DNA from: Aspidapion aeneum
Taxonomy: Eukaryota; Arthropoda; Insecta; Coleoptera; Brentidae
Assembly (NCBI GenBank): GCA_963576565.1
Contig: OY755042.1
Span: 17,273,272 to 17,337,271 of the forward strand
Length of the DNA: 64,000 bases
Direction of reading: 5' to 3'
The notes under the pieces were generated by a model. It searched no databases. It saw only the letters and a list, made by a program, of their open reading frames with translations, and was not told where the DNA came from. The position numbers and the translations under genes are program-made. Position 1 is the stretch's first letter. Every line of letters starts with the position of its first letter. Below are positions 11,101 to 21,569 of this stretch, piece after piece.

Positions 11101-13070
11101 TTTGGGTTTAGGCCGAGTTTTGTTGAGATAACAAAAGTTTAATTGGGGCCGGGAGTTTTATTATGCTCTTTTAAAATTAATGTAATAGTTTTTGGTTCTT
11201 GATTTTGTTCTCTGGTTTTTACGCAGGATTATTCCCAACTGTTTCATTTCAAAATATCATTTGTAGGTGATGGGGTCTCATTAGCCCTTGGACATTTGGT
11301 AGATTTGCTTTGACTGATAGTTGTGGAGGGGGCCCAACTTAATTTTATATCTCGTAAACACCAGAAATAGGGATCTGAGAATGCATTAAGCAGTAAATTT
11401 TTATTTGATTGGATGTTGTGTGTAAAGACACTTGAGTAGGCAGATTTAGTTTTGCAACGTTCTTATAGGTGAACCTTGAAATTGTTTTCATATTTGTTTT
11501 TTTGAAGGTGCACACAAGATAATTCTTTACGGAGTTGAGTGCAAAGGTTCTTCACATTATAGTGGTACAGTAAATAAGTACTAACGTTGCTTATTTCCTT
11601 AAGTAATAATTTTAAACAAATACACTAACATCGGTTGTTTTTTTGTAACATGAATATTTTGTTAACTTTTCCTAAACTGATTGGTTTTTTTTTGCAATTA
11701 CGATTTTTATACCTTATGATTCTTAAGTAAATTTAATTTTCAACATTTTTTTTGTATAGTAAATTAATTTTTCTAGCTCATTTACTTTTCACATTGCCAC
11801 AGTTTTGGGAGAGGAAAGGGAGTTGACAACTGTTTTTTAAAGGAAAATAACAAAAACTGTTGCAGGACAACTCGAATAAGATTTTTCTGGTGCTAATTTT
11901 ATTTTAATTCTTTTAAAATCGTTAATAGGAGCTGCAACCCCACTTAAACATTTTTAATTTTTTTTTTGAAAATATTTTTTAAAATATTTTTTTTTTAAAA
12001 AGGGAAACTTGATTTTCTTGTTGGAAAATTTTCTTTTTTGCTGCATATTAGTATCTCGCCCTACAATTCTTTGACCAGTTTATTTAAATATTTTTTTTTT
12101 TGCTGAATTAAAATATAATTTTATTTCGAACCCTCACGTTTTAACAACCTATCATCATTTGTTTTAATTTTTTTTTCTTCTCCCTACTCCAAACCACCTA
12201 TCAGAGTGGAGTAATTTTTGAAAATTTTAGTGAGTCACTAATTAATTTTTTTGACTATTGGACTACTGTGGTCGACACCAAAAAAATTTTTTTTTAATTT
12301 TTTTGGGCACCTTTCGGTACGATCCTAGGGTCTTTTTGACCATGGGTTGATGCATCAATTTTAGTTAAAATTTTGGGAATTTCATTTTAACGATTATTAG
12401 AGAGTTGCAGTCCTACCAAGACGTTATTTGTGTAAATTTTTTTATTACCATCGGTAATTTTTTTACAATTTTCTTTAAATTTTTTTAATTACACACAACA
12501 TCCTTACTAGTCTAATTCAACGCAATTAATTGAGCATATTTTACGATTTCTATAACATGAACATCTGCTCCGACGTTTATTGCGTTCACTTATATATTAA
12601 GGGATGATTTTGCCTTAAGCAATGCAAGTTGCGTGTAGACTCAGAATAGGTAAGCAAGTTAAAGTGGGTTTTGATTTATTCTTTTTAGAAAAATCATTGT
12701 ATACGGCGATTTAGGTTTTTTTGAGGAGTTTATTTGTGGAGCCGTTCTGCAATAGCAGGAGTATACCCTAGCGTTAACTGTGTACAACAGCTTTGGGATT
12801 TTTGTTATAGGTAGTCTGTTGTACGTTCCATTTAGGGATAAATTTACCAATTCGGTTGCTGAGGTAAACAAACATAACTTAACTTTAATTTTAATCCAGT
12901 TCAGCTAGGATAAGCGCAATTATTTTTTTTTTGGTTTTACTCACGCAGGTGTGGAACATAAGACCTAAACACTGCCAAAACTCTTGTCTCTCTTTTATTT
13001 TTTTTTAACTTTTTTTTATGGCTACTTGTTAATTCTAATTTAGGAATTAAGTAGTTATTTCTCTCTGCAG
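8155..13070 (+). other. Long non-coding leader of the LTR element
   Basis: About 5 kb, very rich in poly-T runs, with no frame of note in either direction. Acceptor-like T-rich AG sites occur; the best placed is CTCTCTGCAG ending at 13070. If a donor such as 7068 joins to it, nearly the whole leader would be removed from a spliced gag mRNA. Confidence 0.6.
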
Positions 13071-13113
13071 GGTTGGACGTCATAGTTGGTTGTACAAATA
13101 ATTAATATAAACT

Positions 13114-13314
13114 ATGATTACATTTTTAAATACAAATCAATTTTATTTTCTTACTGCTCCGGTGTTTTTCGGTTTTGTTCGCGTCTGCCCGTATTTAAGT
13201 TTTATATTTTCTACATTTGTGAGAAAATTTATAGTGATTTTCACTGGTGAATTTAAAGTGAACTTTGTGTTTGTTATTGCGTGGTTTAGTTTTATAATTG
13301 GGAGGTATAATTAA
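13114..13314 (+). CDS. Possible 66-aa hydrophobic upstream ORF before gag
   Basis: An ATG-initiated 66-codon frame lies between the candidate acceptor at 13070 and the gag start. It is very rich in Phe, Val and Ile and could span a membrane more than once. It has no recognised family. It could equally be chance in T-rich DNA, or a uORF that lowers gag translation. It ends 41 bases before the gag ATG. Confidence 0.25.
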   Translation: MITFLNTNQFYFLTAPVFFGFVRVCPYLSFIFSTFVRKFIVIFTGEFKVNFVFVIAWFSFIIGRYN

Positions 13315-13355
13315 GAGTTTTAAAGTTTAAAGTTTTAATATATATAAAAGGCACC

Positions 13356-15149
13356 ATGGCTGTTTCTTTGAGTCGGTTGTCTGACATAAGGTACTTAGTC
13401 AAGGACGAATTAATCTATGAATTAACATGGAGAGGCATAGCCATTGGATCGGTGGAAGAGATGAAGCAACAGCTCATACTGATTAGACAGAGAGAAAGGA
13501 CCGATGGGAGTATGAGATACCCTCCGTATCCCTTTAAATTTGGCCAGGATGCTTTTAGCTGCATGAAGAAGCTAGATAGTCTAGTACCGCTGGTAGAGAA
13601 GTTCTCTGGTACGAGCAAAGAGGGAGAGTTTAGAAAAATCGCTGTAAGGTTGGAACATGTGTTGGCCAGGATAAATAACATGAATCCGTCTAACTTTGAA
13701 GAAAGTCAAACAAAAGGCATACTGGTTGCGGAAACCTTGAGTTTGATTGGGAGATTGCAGAGCCAAGCAACAGATTTACTAAGAGTTGGCGTTACCTCAG
13801 ATGATGATGAAGCATCTGAAACCCAATCAACGAGTCGAAGCTCAGACCACTCGACAAATGTTGGCAACTTTCCCAACCAGTCTCAACTACCGCAACCACA
13901 GCACTCGAGCACACAAACAGCTCAACAGCCTACGAACCAACCGTCGGTCATTGCTCCAGTGCAAATGCAAGTGCTAGCGAACTCAACTCAAGCACCAATA
14001 CAGGCACCACCCCCAATGCTAATTCAGAATGACCGTGCAGCAACTTTTCATTATCAACAACCGTCTACCGTTCCTTTGAGTTTAGCTGCCCTCCAAAGTA
14101 GCATAGCACCAATTGCTCAGTCACGACCATTTTCATGTTCGTCGCCAGTACCAATGTCAAGTGATCCTGGTACTTCATATCATGTTGCACCGGTACCTCC
14201 GCATAAGTGGAACTTAAAGTTTACAGGCGAGAGGGGTACGATCTCCGTCACCGCATTTTTTGAGAGAGTGGATGAGTTGAGTCAGGCTAGAGGAGTCAGC
14301 AAAAAGGTTTTACTGAATTCGGGCATTGATCTTTTTGAAAAGTCAGCTTATACTTTTTACAAAGATGTAGGTAGAGAAGTCCATACATGGGAACAGCTGG
14401 AACAAAGGTTCATGGCAGAGTATCTTCCTTCCTCATATGGCGAGAAGCTATTGAAGGAGATCCAAAAACGTAAACAAGGCCCTGGAGAGTCTATAGGGAC
14501 CTACATTGCTGTCATGAACACATACTTCCAAAGACTTGGCTGTCCTGTTTCCGAAGAGGCGAAATTAGCTATCGTCTTCAGGAATATCGCGGACATTTAT
14601 AAGAAAGGGTTGATTGCTACTGAGGTCAATAGCCTATCACATTTAAAGGATCTGTGTCGTAGAATAGACCAGAGATATGGTTTAGAAGAGGAGAATTTTA
14701 CACCTTGGAAAAACCAATCTATTGAACCTGACTTGGCCTACGTTGACGTAGAGAGCGACAGTGACGATTTTTCAACAGGGGTTGATGCAATTCAAATATC
14801 AGGTGCTGGGACATCGAACCAACAGAATTTAAATCATCCTGCTAATAGATTCGACAGAAATAGGCAGCAGCCAGCAAGCAATTTTGCTGTTAGGGCTGAT
14901 AGAGATAGACAGCAACCAGCTAGTGGTCAGTCTAGTGTAAATGACAGAGATGAACAACCACCACAAGGTGTTAGACCTGGTAGGGCGAATAGGGACGTGG
15001 TATGTTATAGATGCAACCAAACAGGGCACATGGCAATCGGGTGCGCATTACCTAGAGGTAAGCAGTGTTATTCGTGTGGACGAGCAGGGGTAACAGTAAG
15101 AGAATGTCGAAATTGTAATCGTCAGGGAAACGGACCCAGGCGCTCGTAG
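13356..15149 (+). CDS. gag: Gag polyprotein (capsid and nucleocapsid)
   Basis: 597 codons from an ATG in good context (GCACCATGG). An N-terminal helical region is followed by a Gln/Pro/Ser/Thr-rich linker (about residues 145-270). A retrotransposon-gag capsid domain starts near KWNLKFTGERG (about 285), with WEQLEQRF and the G-E-S-I-G-T-Y block typical of this family. The nucleocapsid end has a standard knuckle C550-x2-C553-x4-H558-x4-C563. A second motif has no His: C571-x2-C574-x9-C584-x2-C587. Gag assembles the particle and binds the element RNA. The frame is intact. It ends inside the frameshift-stimulating stem, so most ribosomes would terminate here. Confidence 0.92.
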   Translation: MAVSLSRLSDIRYLVKDELIYELTWRGIAIGSVEEMKQQLILIRQRERTDGSMRYPPYPFKFGQDAFSCMKKLDSLVPLVEKFSGTSKEGEFRKIAVRLEHVLARINNMNPSNFEESQTKGILVAETLSLIGRLQSQATDLLRVGVTSDDDEASETQSTSRSSDHSTNVGNFPNQSQLPQPQHSSTQTAQQPTNQPSVIAPVQMQVLANSTQAPIQAPPPMLIQNDRAATFHYQQPSTVPLSLAALQSSIAPIAQSRPFSCSSPVPMSSDPGTSYHVAPVPPHKWNLKFTGERGTISVTAFFERVDELSQARGVSKKVLLNSGIDLFEKSAYTFYKDVGREVHTWEQLEQRFMAEYLPSSYGEKLLKEIQKRKQGPGESIGTYIAVMNTYFQRLGCPVSEEAKLAIVFRNIADIYKKGLIATEVNSLSHLKDLCRRIDQRYGLEEENFTPWKNQSIEPDLAYVDVESDSDDFSTGVDAIQISGAGTSNQQNLNHPANRFDRNRQQPASNFAVRADRDRQQPASGQSSVNDRDEQPPQGVRPGRANRDVVCYRCNQTGHMAIGCALPRGKQCYSCGRAGVTVRECRNCNRQGNGPRRS

Positions 15150-17194
15150 GTGGTCGACCTTCGAGTCAGCCTGAACAAGCATCGACCGATAGGCTAAGGA
15201 ACGTTTTAGATTATGTGATAAGTCATGCTCGTAAAGATGAGAGACCTTATTTAGAAGTGGATGTGCTCGGAAATAAGTTATTAGGTTTGTTGGATTCCGG
15301 GGCTTCACGTACCTTTTTAGGGAATCATTGTTGGTCAATCATCGAGATGTTTGGTCTTTCACTTGATACGACAAAGAAGACGAGTTGTATTGTGGCAAAT
15401 GGTCAAAGCACGAGTAGTATTGGAACAGTGCAGCTTCCTATGCGAGTTCAGGATAAATTTAGGTTAATAGAGGTCGTCGTCGTTCCTGAGTTGCCGCACA
15501 CTTTGATTTTAGGATTAGATTTTTGGATTTCGATGGGGATAGTACCGAACTTAAGTACTAATGAGTGGCACTTTGCCGATAATAAAGATGTGATTTGTTC
15601 TTTAGAAACACCAGACCAACAAACTACTCTTTCGCCTTATGAATCAGAACGACTAGAGGAATTGGTCGTTAAATATAAGACTATTATGGGTGACTCACTG
15701 GGATGTACAGACAGAGTAGAACATAAGATTACAACAAATGCAGCACCGATAAGACAACGTTCATATAAGGTCTCACCGGTCATTCAAAAACTTATTGATG
15801 ACGAAATCGACGAAATGCTGAAAATGGATGTGATAGAACGGAGTAGTAGTTCATGGGCTTCACCAGTGGTAATGGTACAAAAGAAAAACACAAAGAAATA
15901 TCGTTTCTGTGTAGACTACCGCAAATTGAACTCAGTGACGGCGCGTGATAGTTATCCTTTACCACTCGTATCCGAGACTCTTGACAAATTGAAAGATGCT
16001 AAGTACTTGTCAACGTTAGATATTAAGAGCGCTTATTGGCAAGTACCAATGGAAGAATCATCGAAGCCACTAACAGCATTCATCTGTCGACGAGGTCTCT
16101 TCCAATTTAAGCGGTTACCATTTGGTTTTCATAATGCACCTGCAACTTGGCAGAGACTCATAGATAGCATCATAGGAAACGATTTAGACCCCTACGTGTA
16201 CGTATATCTCGATGACCTCGTAATTGTCACACAGAGCTTTTCCGACCATCTTAGAATTCTTGAGGAAGTCCTACGAAGATTGCAGAATGCAAAGATAACG
16301 GTAAGTTGGGAGAAATGCCAACTGTGTAGGCCAGAAATGACTTATTTAGGTTTCGTAGTGGACCGTCGAGGCATCCGAGTTGACCCTAATAAAATTAAAG
16401 CTATGTTAGAGCTCCAGAGGCCAAGAACTGTCAGAGAAGTTCGTAGAGTTGTAGGTACAATATCCTGGTATAGACGTTTCATAGAGAATTTTTCAGCGAT
16501 AATAGCTCCAATTACAGCTCTAACTAAGAAGAATCAAAAGTTCGATTGGACTCCAGACTGCGAAAGAGCATTTATTAAGATTAAGGAACTTTTAGTGACT
16601 GCACCGATTCTTACATGTCCAGATTATACCAAAGAATTTGTCATTCAAACAGACGCATCAGGATATGGAATAGGAGCATGTTTAACGCAGCCTTATCCTG
16701 AAGGAGACAAAGTCATTTGCTATTTGAGTCGATCTTTGACTAAGCAAGAACGTGTTTACACGACCACCGAGCGAGAATGTTTGGCATTGGTTTGGGCGAT
16801 AACGAAGCTCCGGCCTTATATTGAGGGGATCTCATTTAAGGTCATAACAGATCATTTTAGTTTAAAATGGCTTCATAGCTTGAAAGAGCCCAGTGGAAGA
16901 CTTGCTCGTTGGTCTGTAAAACTGCAGCAAGATGATTTTGAAGTAATCCATCGGAAAGGGAAAGATTTAGTTGTCCCGGACATGTTGTCTCGCGCAGTAC
17001 CCATGATTGATACAATTTCGCAGCCCAGAGACGTTTCAACAGCAATTAAAGATCGATGGTACCAAAAGATGGTAAAGAGGGTCATAGAGTCACCGTTAAA
17101 ATTTATGAATTGGAGATACATTGATAATAAGTTACTACTACTAATAAAGAATACCCTCAACTTTCACCATCTAACGAATATTGGTAAGAGGTAG
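15119..17194 (+). CDS. pol: Pol: protease, reverse transcriptase and RNase H
   Basis: The frame is entered by -1 shifting from gag. Counting from codon 15215, the aspartic protease has LLDSGAS with catalytic D27. Reverse transcriptase follows, with VDYRKLN, LPFGFHNAPATWQRL, the Y331-L-D-D catalytic box (16205-16216) and TYLGFVV. The RNase H domain has QTDASGYGIGA, the TERECLA acid and VITDHFSLKWL. These replicate the element from its RNA. The frame stops at 17192-17194, before the integrase zinc domain is complete, whereas family members continue in one frame. PR, RT and RH look intact; a frameshift has cut off integrase. Confidence 0.9.
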   Translation, partial: SSGKRTQALVGGRPSSQPEQASTDRLRNVLDYVISHARKDERPYLEVDVLGNKLLGLLDSGASRTFLGNHCWSIIEMFGLSLDTTKKTSCIVANGQSTSSIGTVQLPMRVQDKFRLIEVVVVPELPHTLILGLDFWISMGIVPNLSTNEWHFADNKDVICSLETPDQQTTLSPYESERLEELVVKYKTIMGDSLGCTDRVEHKITTNAAPIRQRSYKVSPVIQKLIDDEIDEMLKMDVIERSSSSWASPVVMVQKKNTKKYRFCVDYRKLNSVTARDSYPLPLVSETLDKLKDAKYLSTLDIKSAYWQVPMEESSKPLTAFICRRGLFQFKRLPFGFHNAPATWQRLIDSIIGNDLDPYVYVYLDDLVIVTQSFSDHLRILEEVLRRLQNAKITVSWEKCQLCRPEMTYLGFVVDRRGIRVDPNKIKAMLELQRPRTVREVRRVVGTISWYRRFIENFSAIIAPITALTKKNQKFDWTPDCERAFIKIKELLVTAPILTCPDYTKEFVIQTDASGYGIGACLTQPYPEGDKVICYLSRSLTKQERVYTTTERECLALVWAITKLRPYIEGISFKVITDHFSLKWLHSLKEPSGRLARWSVKLQQDDFEVIHRKGKDLVVPDMLSRAVPMIDTISQPRDVSTAIKDRWYQKMVKRVIESPLKFMNWRYIDNKLLLLIKNTLNFHHLTNIGKR
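15125..15187 (+). promoter_or_regulatory. -1 ribosomal frameshift site with potential pseudoknot
   Basis: GGGAAAC at 15125-15131 sits in the gag frame as G-GGA-AAC, the X-XXY-YYZ arrangement. The pol frame is -1 to gag, is open from 15119, and has no ATG near its start. After an 11-base spacer, 15143-15151 pairs with 15157-15165 (8 pairs, one T-T mismatch, loop GGTCG). The loop is complementary to CGACC at 15183-15187, allowing an H-type pseudoknot. The gag stop (15147-15149) lies in the stem. Confidence 0.8.
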
Positions 17195-18285
17195 TCCCCA
17201 AAGATCATAGGCGTAGAATTATTGGAGAAGCTCACGATCCTCCTACCGCAGGACATATGGGTGTGTATAAAACCTTCCACAGACTGGCAGAAAAATATTA
17301 TTGGCCAAAAATGCGCCAGGACGTGGCAACTTTTGTAAAGAAATGCTTTGTCTGTGCAGCTCATAAAGGTGATACACAAGGTGTATCTGATCAGATGATA
17401 TCTCACCCAAAACCAACTCGTCCTTGGGAAATTATTTCGACTGATTTATGTGGACCTCTACCTCGTTCAACAAAGGGTAATTGCTGGATTCTCGTCGTTA
17501 CGGACTATTTGAGTAAGTTTTCCTTAGTTTTTCCAATGCGAACAGCCCCTACTCAAGCTGTTGTTAAGCATCTTGAGGAGCAAGTATTTATGGTCTTCGG
17601 AGTGCCCCGTTTGATACTTTGTGATAATGGCCTTCAGTACAAAAGTAATGAGTTTAAGCGTTTTGCTGAGAGTTATCAGGTTAAAATTCAGTATAATCCG
17701 TATTATCACCCCAGAGCAAATCCAACAGAAAGGACGAATCGCACGTTAAAAACCATGTTATGTTGTTATGTGAAAGACAACCACAGGAAGTGGGACGAAC
17801 AAATACATAAACTTGCCTGCGCGATTCGTACTGCAACCCATGAGACAACCAGGATGTCCCCTTTCTTTGTTAATTTTGGTAGGAATATGTGTTTGTCAGG
17901 AAGAGATTACTCCAACCCAGTTTTGTTATCTGAAGAGAATGGTGTACAATCCGCAGCTGAAAGTAAGAACGAAGGTTTCCGGAAGCTCTATGCTGATGTT
18001 AAGGGAAGGTTAGAGGTGGCTGGAGAGAAAAACGTAGTTCAGTATAATTTGCGTACAAGGGTACCCAACTTTGTTGTGGGTCAGCGTGTTTGGAAGAAAA
18101 ATTATGTTTTGTCGGATGCTGCGAAGTTTTTCTCGAAGAAGTTAGCACCGAAATTCGTTGGTCCTTATGTGATTAGGAATAAAATTTCTCCATGGATGTT
18201 TGAGCTTCAGGAACCATCGGGTAAAGTACTGCCAGGGAATTGGCATGCCAAAGAACTTAAGTCTGCAGCGGACCTCTCCGATTAA
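17161..18285 (+). pseudogene. Integrase portion of pol, separated by frameshift and stop
   Basis: Homology to integrase resumes in a frame different from RT, with a TAA at 17185-17187 in that frame. Conserved text therefore lies on both sides of a shift at about 17161-17180. The zinc domain has H (17233), H (17254), then C-x2-C (17344, 17353). In the open segment from Met 17257 the catalytic residues D63 (STDLCGP), D123 (LCDNG) and E158 (NPTERTNR) are present, so the DDE core itself is intact. A GPY/F-like module (KFVGPYVI) follows near the C-terminus. I see no chromodomain. The element should make Gag and RT but not a full Pol unless another copy supplies it. Confidence 0.85.
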
Positions 18286-18312
18286 CCTTTTTAGGTTAAT
18301 CGTCTTGAAGTT

Positions 18313-18320
18313 GGGGGAGG
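18313..18320 (+). other. Polypurine tract GGGGGAGG
   Basis: A purine run lying 2 bases before the 3' LTR start; this is the plus-strand primer position. Confidence 0.75.
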
Positions 18321-18322
18321 AT

Positions 18323-21300
18323 TATGTAACGTGTCATTTTTACGTTTAAGACAACGTTACATATTTGTTTATTTAGGTAAATAAGCAAGGCTCTTTGATT
18401 CGTCTTTCTGTACACAAAGTAAGGGTATTTTATAGAGCTAGGTTTGGAGGTTATATAGTGTCTAGGAAGTTACCTTAAAAGGAGGCATTCCATCGAATTA
18501 CTGTGGACACTACGCACATCGCATTATCTGGACATCGTAATTGGAATTTAAAGTCACAGGCTTCGGGAAAATCACATAAAAAACTTTTGACTGTTTTGTT
18601 TATCTGAAATTTCATAGTTTTCGTTGACTGTCATGACAATGAACAGCGATTCTGCTGGGGAATGGCGGCGTTGCCGCATCACAAATGGTTTCAGTAACAG
18701 GAAGGAAACATTTAGATGAACATTTCATTCCCTTACGTTTATTTCGAGGATATTGGGACAATCCGAACCTCATATCCTTCACGGATTAACTAGTTTTGAT
18801 AATACGAAAACATATTTGGGTCGACCAGGAACAACCGAGGCTCCGCCACTTTGATATCTTTATTAATTTGATAGGGAAAGGATAAAATAAATACGAGTTA
18901 TGCACTTTTGTAAAGGGGAGATAAACGAGGGATAAAAACCAAGACTAAAAGAATAAACGAAATCGTGTGAGTTAACATCTGAACACTCTTGTGCCTTTAA
19001 GCAATAGTTCAGTGTGTATTTTTGGGTTCAGGTTCAGAAACAACTTTATTACTGTAGAAATGTTTTACAAAAATGGCGTTAAACCATATGAATATTAGAG
19101 AAAACATTTATAAAGAGCGAAGGAAACTTTTGACGAAGACTGTAACTGGAGTGCAACTAAATTCTGCGCTCAGTATAGCGTTACTCATATGGGAATTGGT
19201 GGAGTGTTCGAATATTCCTGGGTTTGATGCATGCCCTGGTCTTCAGTAGTTGATTTTACAGTTGATGGTTTCAATGCTGAGCTTCTTATAGTCCGTCGGG
19301 TTATTCTTCTTCTACTTGATATGTTGGCGGGGGTCCGGTAGGCAAATGTTCGGTCTATGTATGGAGGGTGTCTCGACGTCCTTGTTATAAAAATTTCAAC
19401 CGTGGAAATAGATCCGACAACACCTCAATGTGCGTTTACCTAATTGCAATGTCCCCTTGGTCGGTGCTGCCCCCTATATACCTGTATAGAACTATTGCTG
19501 TATGTGCTCATTGGTTAGTTTGAAAACCGCGGGTTTTTTCTTCCAGTCTTGCCACTGAAGGTAGAGATTTATTTTTGGCGAAAAAGTTTTTTATAAATAG
19601 GTTTGCATCCTTTATTTGAATTTAACCGGGAAGATTAGGTTGGTACTATTGCGGTTTACCGTCCCCACTCCCCACCAAATTTACAAAACGGTTTCCGGCC
19701 ACTTCATTATTCTGGTATTCTCGACGAAGTGCTTTGTCTCTCTTTGCTAACAAATTTTGGCTGGGTCGACAACAGTTTCTGGGATCGCCTTTGTTTTTGG
19801 TTTTGGCACTGCAGCGAATTGTAGGAGATATCCCAGAAACTGTACAAGTGAGTCCGTCGTGTCTAGGGTAATCTAGAGTGACGCTCGCACCCTGTTTGAG
19901 GGGATTTAAGTCGGCCTACGCCATTTGTACGGAAAGAGCAGCGGTAAGTTCGATTTTATTTTTTTTCATTTTTTTTTATTTGAGTACTCTTCAAGATAAT
20001 ATTTGCCTCCCAAATTGTAGTTATTTTTCGTGTGAAATGTACTTTTTTTGACAACAGACGTGGGAAATTTTTGGCGTTTTTATATTTTTCTTTTAACCAC
20101 GTGTTGGATAAAAACTATATATTGTTTTTCTCCTTTGTCTACAGCCCTGTCCATTCCATCGGCAGCGGTGCTGGACGCTGGTGGGAAGCCGGACGAGCCA
20201 GTTCTAACCCTGGGAAAGGTACGTAGGGTTATTTTAGTTCATCTGTTTAAATCTGCTGTATTTTATTGAGTCGACATGGGGTTCTCCAGGAAACTGAAAC
20301 ATTTCATTTTCCACAGGGTTTTATGTTCGGGCAAGAAGCCAGCAACCTTTTGACCACTATGTGCTGCCCTAGCACCATATGCTGAGCAGGCACGAGGGGA
20401 GACGCGGGCAAACCAGGAGCATCAGTCGCAGGAGGAGAACAACACCACTTCCAGGTTTAATAAAACACCAAACTCACAATTAAATAATTGCAGGACCAAG
20501 GTAGGAGCAAGCCTTTAGACATAACCATTTCATATAATTTTTTTCAATATAATTTGGACAATCTTTTCATATAATTTTCAGTATAATTTAGACATTATCT
20601 TTCCAGATAACTTTTCAATATAATTTTAACATTGCTTGTAAACGCAAGGTAACGGTATGACGTCATAACCACAATTTTGCGGCGTATTTACTATATTGAC
20701 TTGTCTTCCTTCATTTCATTTATTTAAGACAATTTCTCCTGTGAAATTTGGAGTGCCTTGCTATTTTGGCCCGAACTTGTTTAATTTTTTTTAGCATATT
20801 TCATGTTTCTAATCTTAACTTCAGCCCTTAAAATACACAAGATGAACTAAATTTTTGTATTATTTGTGCAACCCAGTGACCAACTTTGCGGAGACAAAAG
20901 AGAGATGAGATTATATGTTTTAGCGGTTTCCTTACATTGTTCTACTTCATGGGGTGGATCTCGGACTGGGTTGCTGTCTGTCTCATTCTACCCAATGTAG
21001 AATGATGACAGCAGATATTTGGTCCAGATCTCCCCTATGATGGAACGATTGTGGAAGTGTATTTTTTTTAACAATCATTTATGTAACCGAGTCTCACACT
21101 ACTGACTCAGATGTAGGTACACTATGACCTGTTAAAGGAGTCCATCTACCTGTAAAGTGCTTCTAGTTTTGTCATTTTGATTCAGTTGAAAATCTTTTAG
21201 AATTTTATCTCGTTTATTAGTCAATTTTTTTTTGTTTTTTTAATTACACAAATACTCTGGAAGCCTCGGAAGTAGGTAGAATTTCATTGTTTAGCTACAA

Positions 21301-21569
21301 CGTTTGGGTTGAACTGTATTTTATTTAAGATCTTCTTTGTAAAACATTGGTATTAAATAATGTGGCGCACTTAAAATTTTCTTATTTCTGAACCCCCCCT
21401 TCTCCACTGTATAAAAGTTACCGGGCATATCAATGTTTTACCTAGCTGGAAAATACAGTTCTGCTTCCAGATATTTGTTTAATTATTCAATGGTTTTGTT
21501 GTGTCACAAAATGGCGGTAACGTCTTCAAGCTGCCACAAATGTCACACAACGCATTTTAATAGGCCACA
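18323..21569 (+). repeat. 3' LTR (3247 bp)
   Basis: Near-identical to 4889-8137, with scattered transitions and a few T- or C-run length differences. It carries the same TATA box, splice-like sites and AATAAA (20459-20464). It ends directly at the ACAT target duplication (21570-21573). Confidence 0.9.

Larger units (their letters stand above)
4889..21569 (+). mobile_element. Ty3/gypsy-type LTR retrotransposon, 16.7 kb, nested in a LINE
   Basis: Two near-identical 3.25-kb LTRs enclose, in order, a primer binding site, a 5.2-kb leader, gag, a -1 frameshift site, protease-RT-RNase H, integrase and a polypurine tract. The domain order PR-RT-RH-IN defines Metaviridae (Ty3/gypsy). There is no envelope frame: only about 37 bases separate the integrase stop from the 3' LTR. 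By eye the LTRs differ at roughly two dozen positions (under 1%), so insertion was recent. The coding region still has a frameshift plus a stop between RNase H and integrase. The LTR and leader lengths are far above the few-hundred-base LTRs of most insect gypsy elements. Confidence 0.9.

Noticed and set aside
13415..13766. Minus-strand frames opposite gag
   Set aside because: Shadows of the gag coding strand with no motif; the same applies to minus frames under pol and integrase.
18286..18322. Envelope gene of the LTR element
   Set aside because: Only 37 bases lie between the integrase stop and the 3' LTR.
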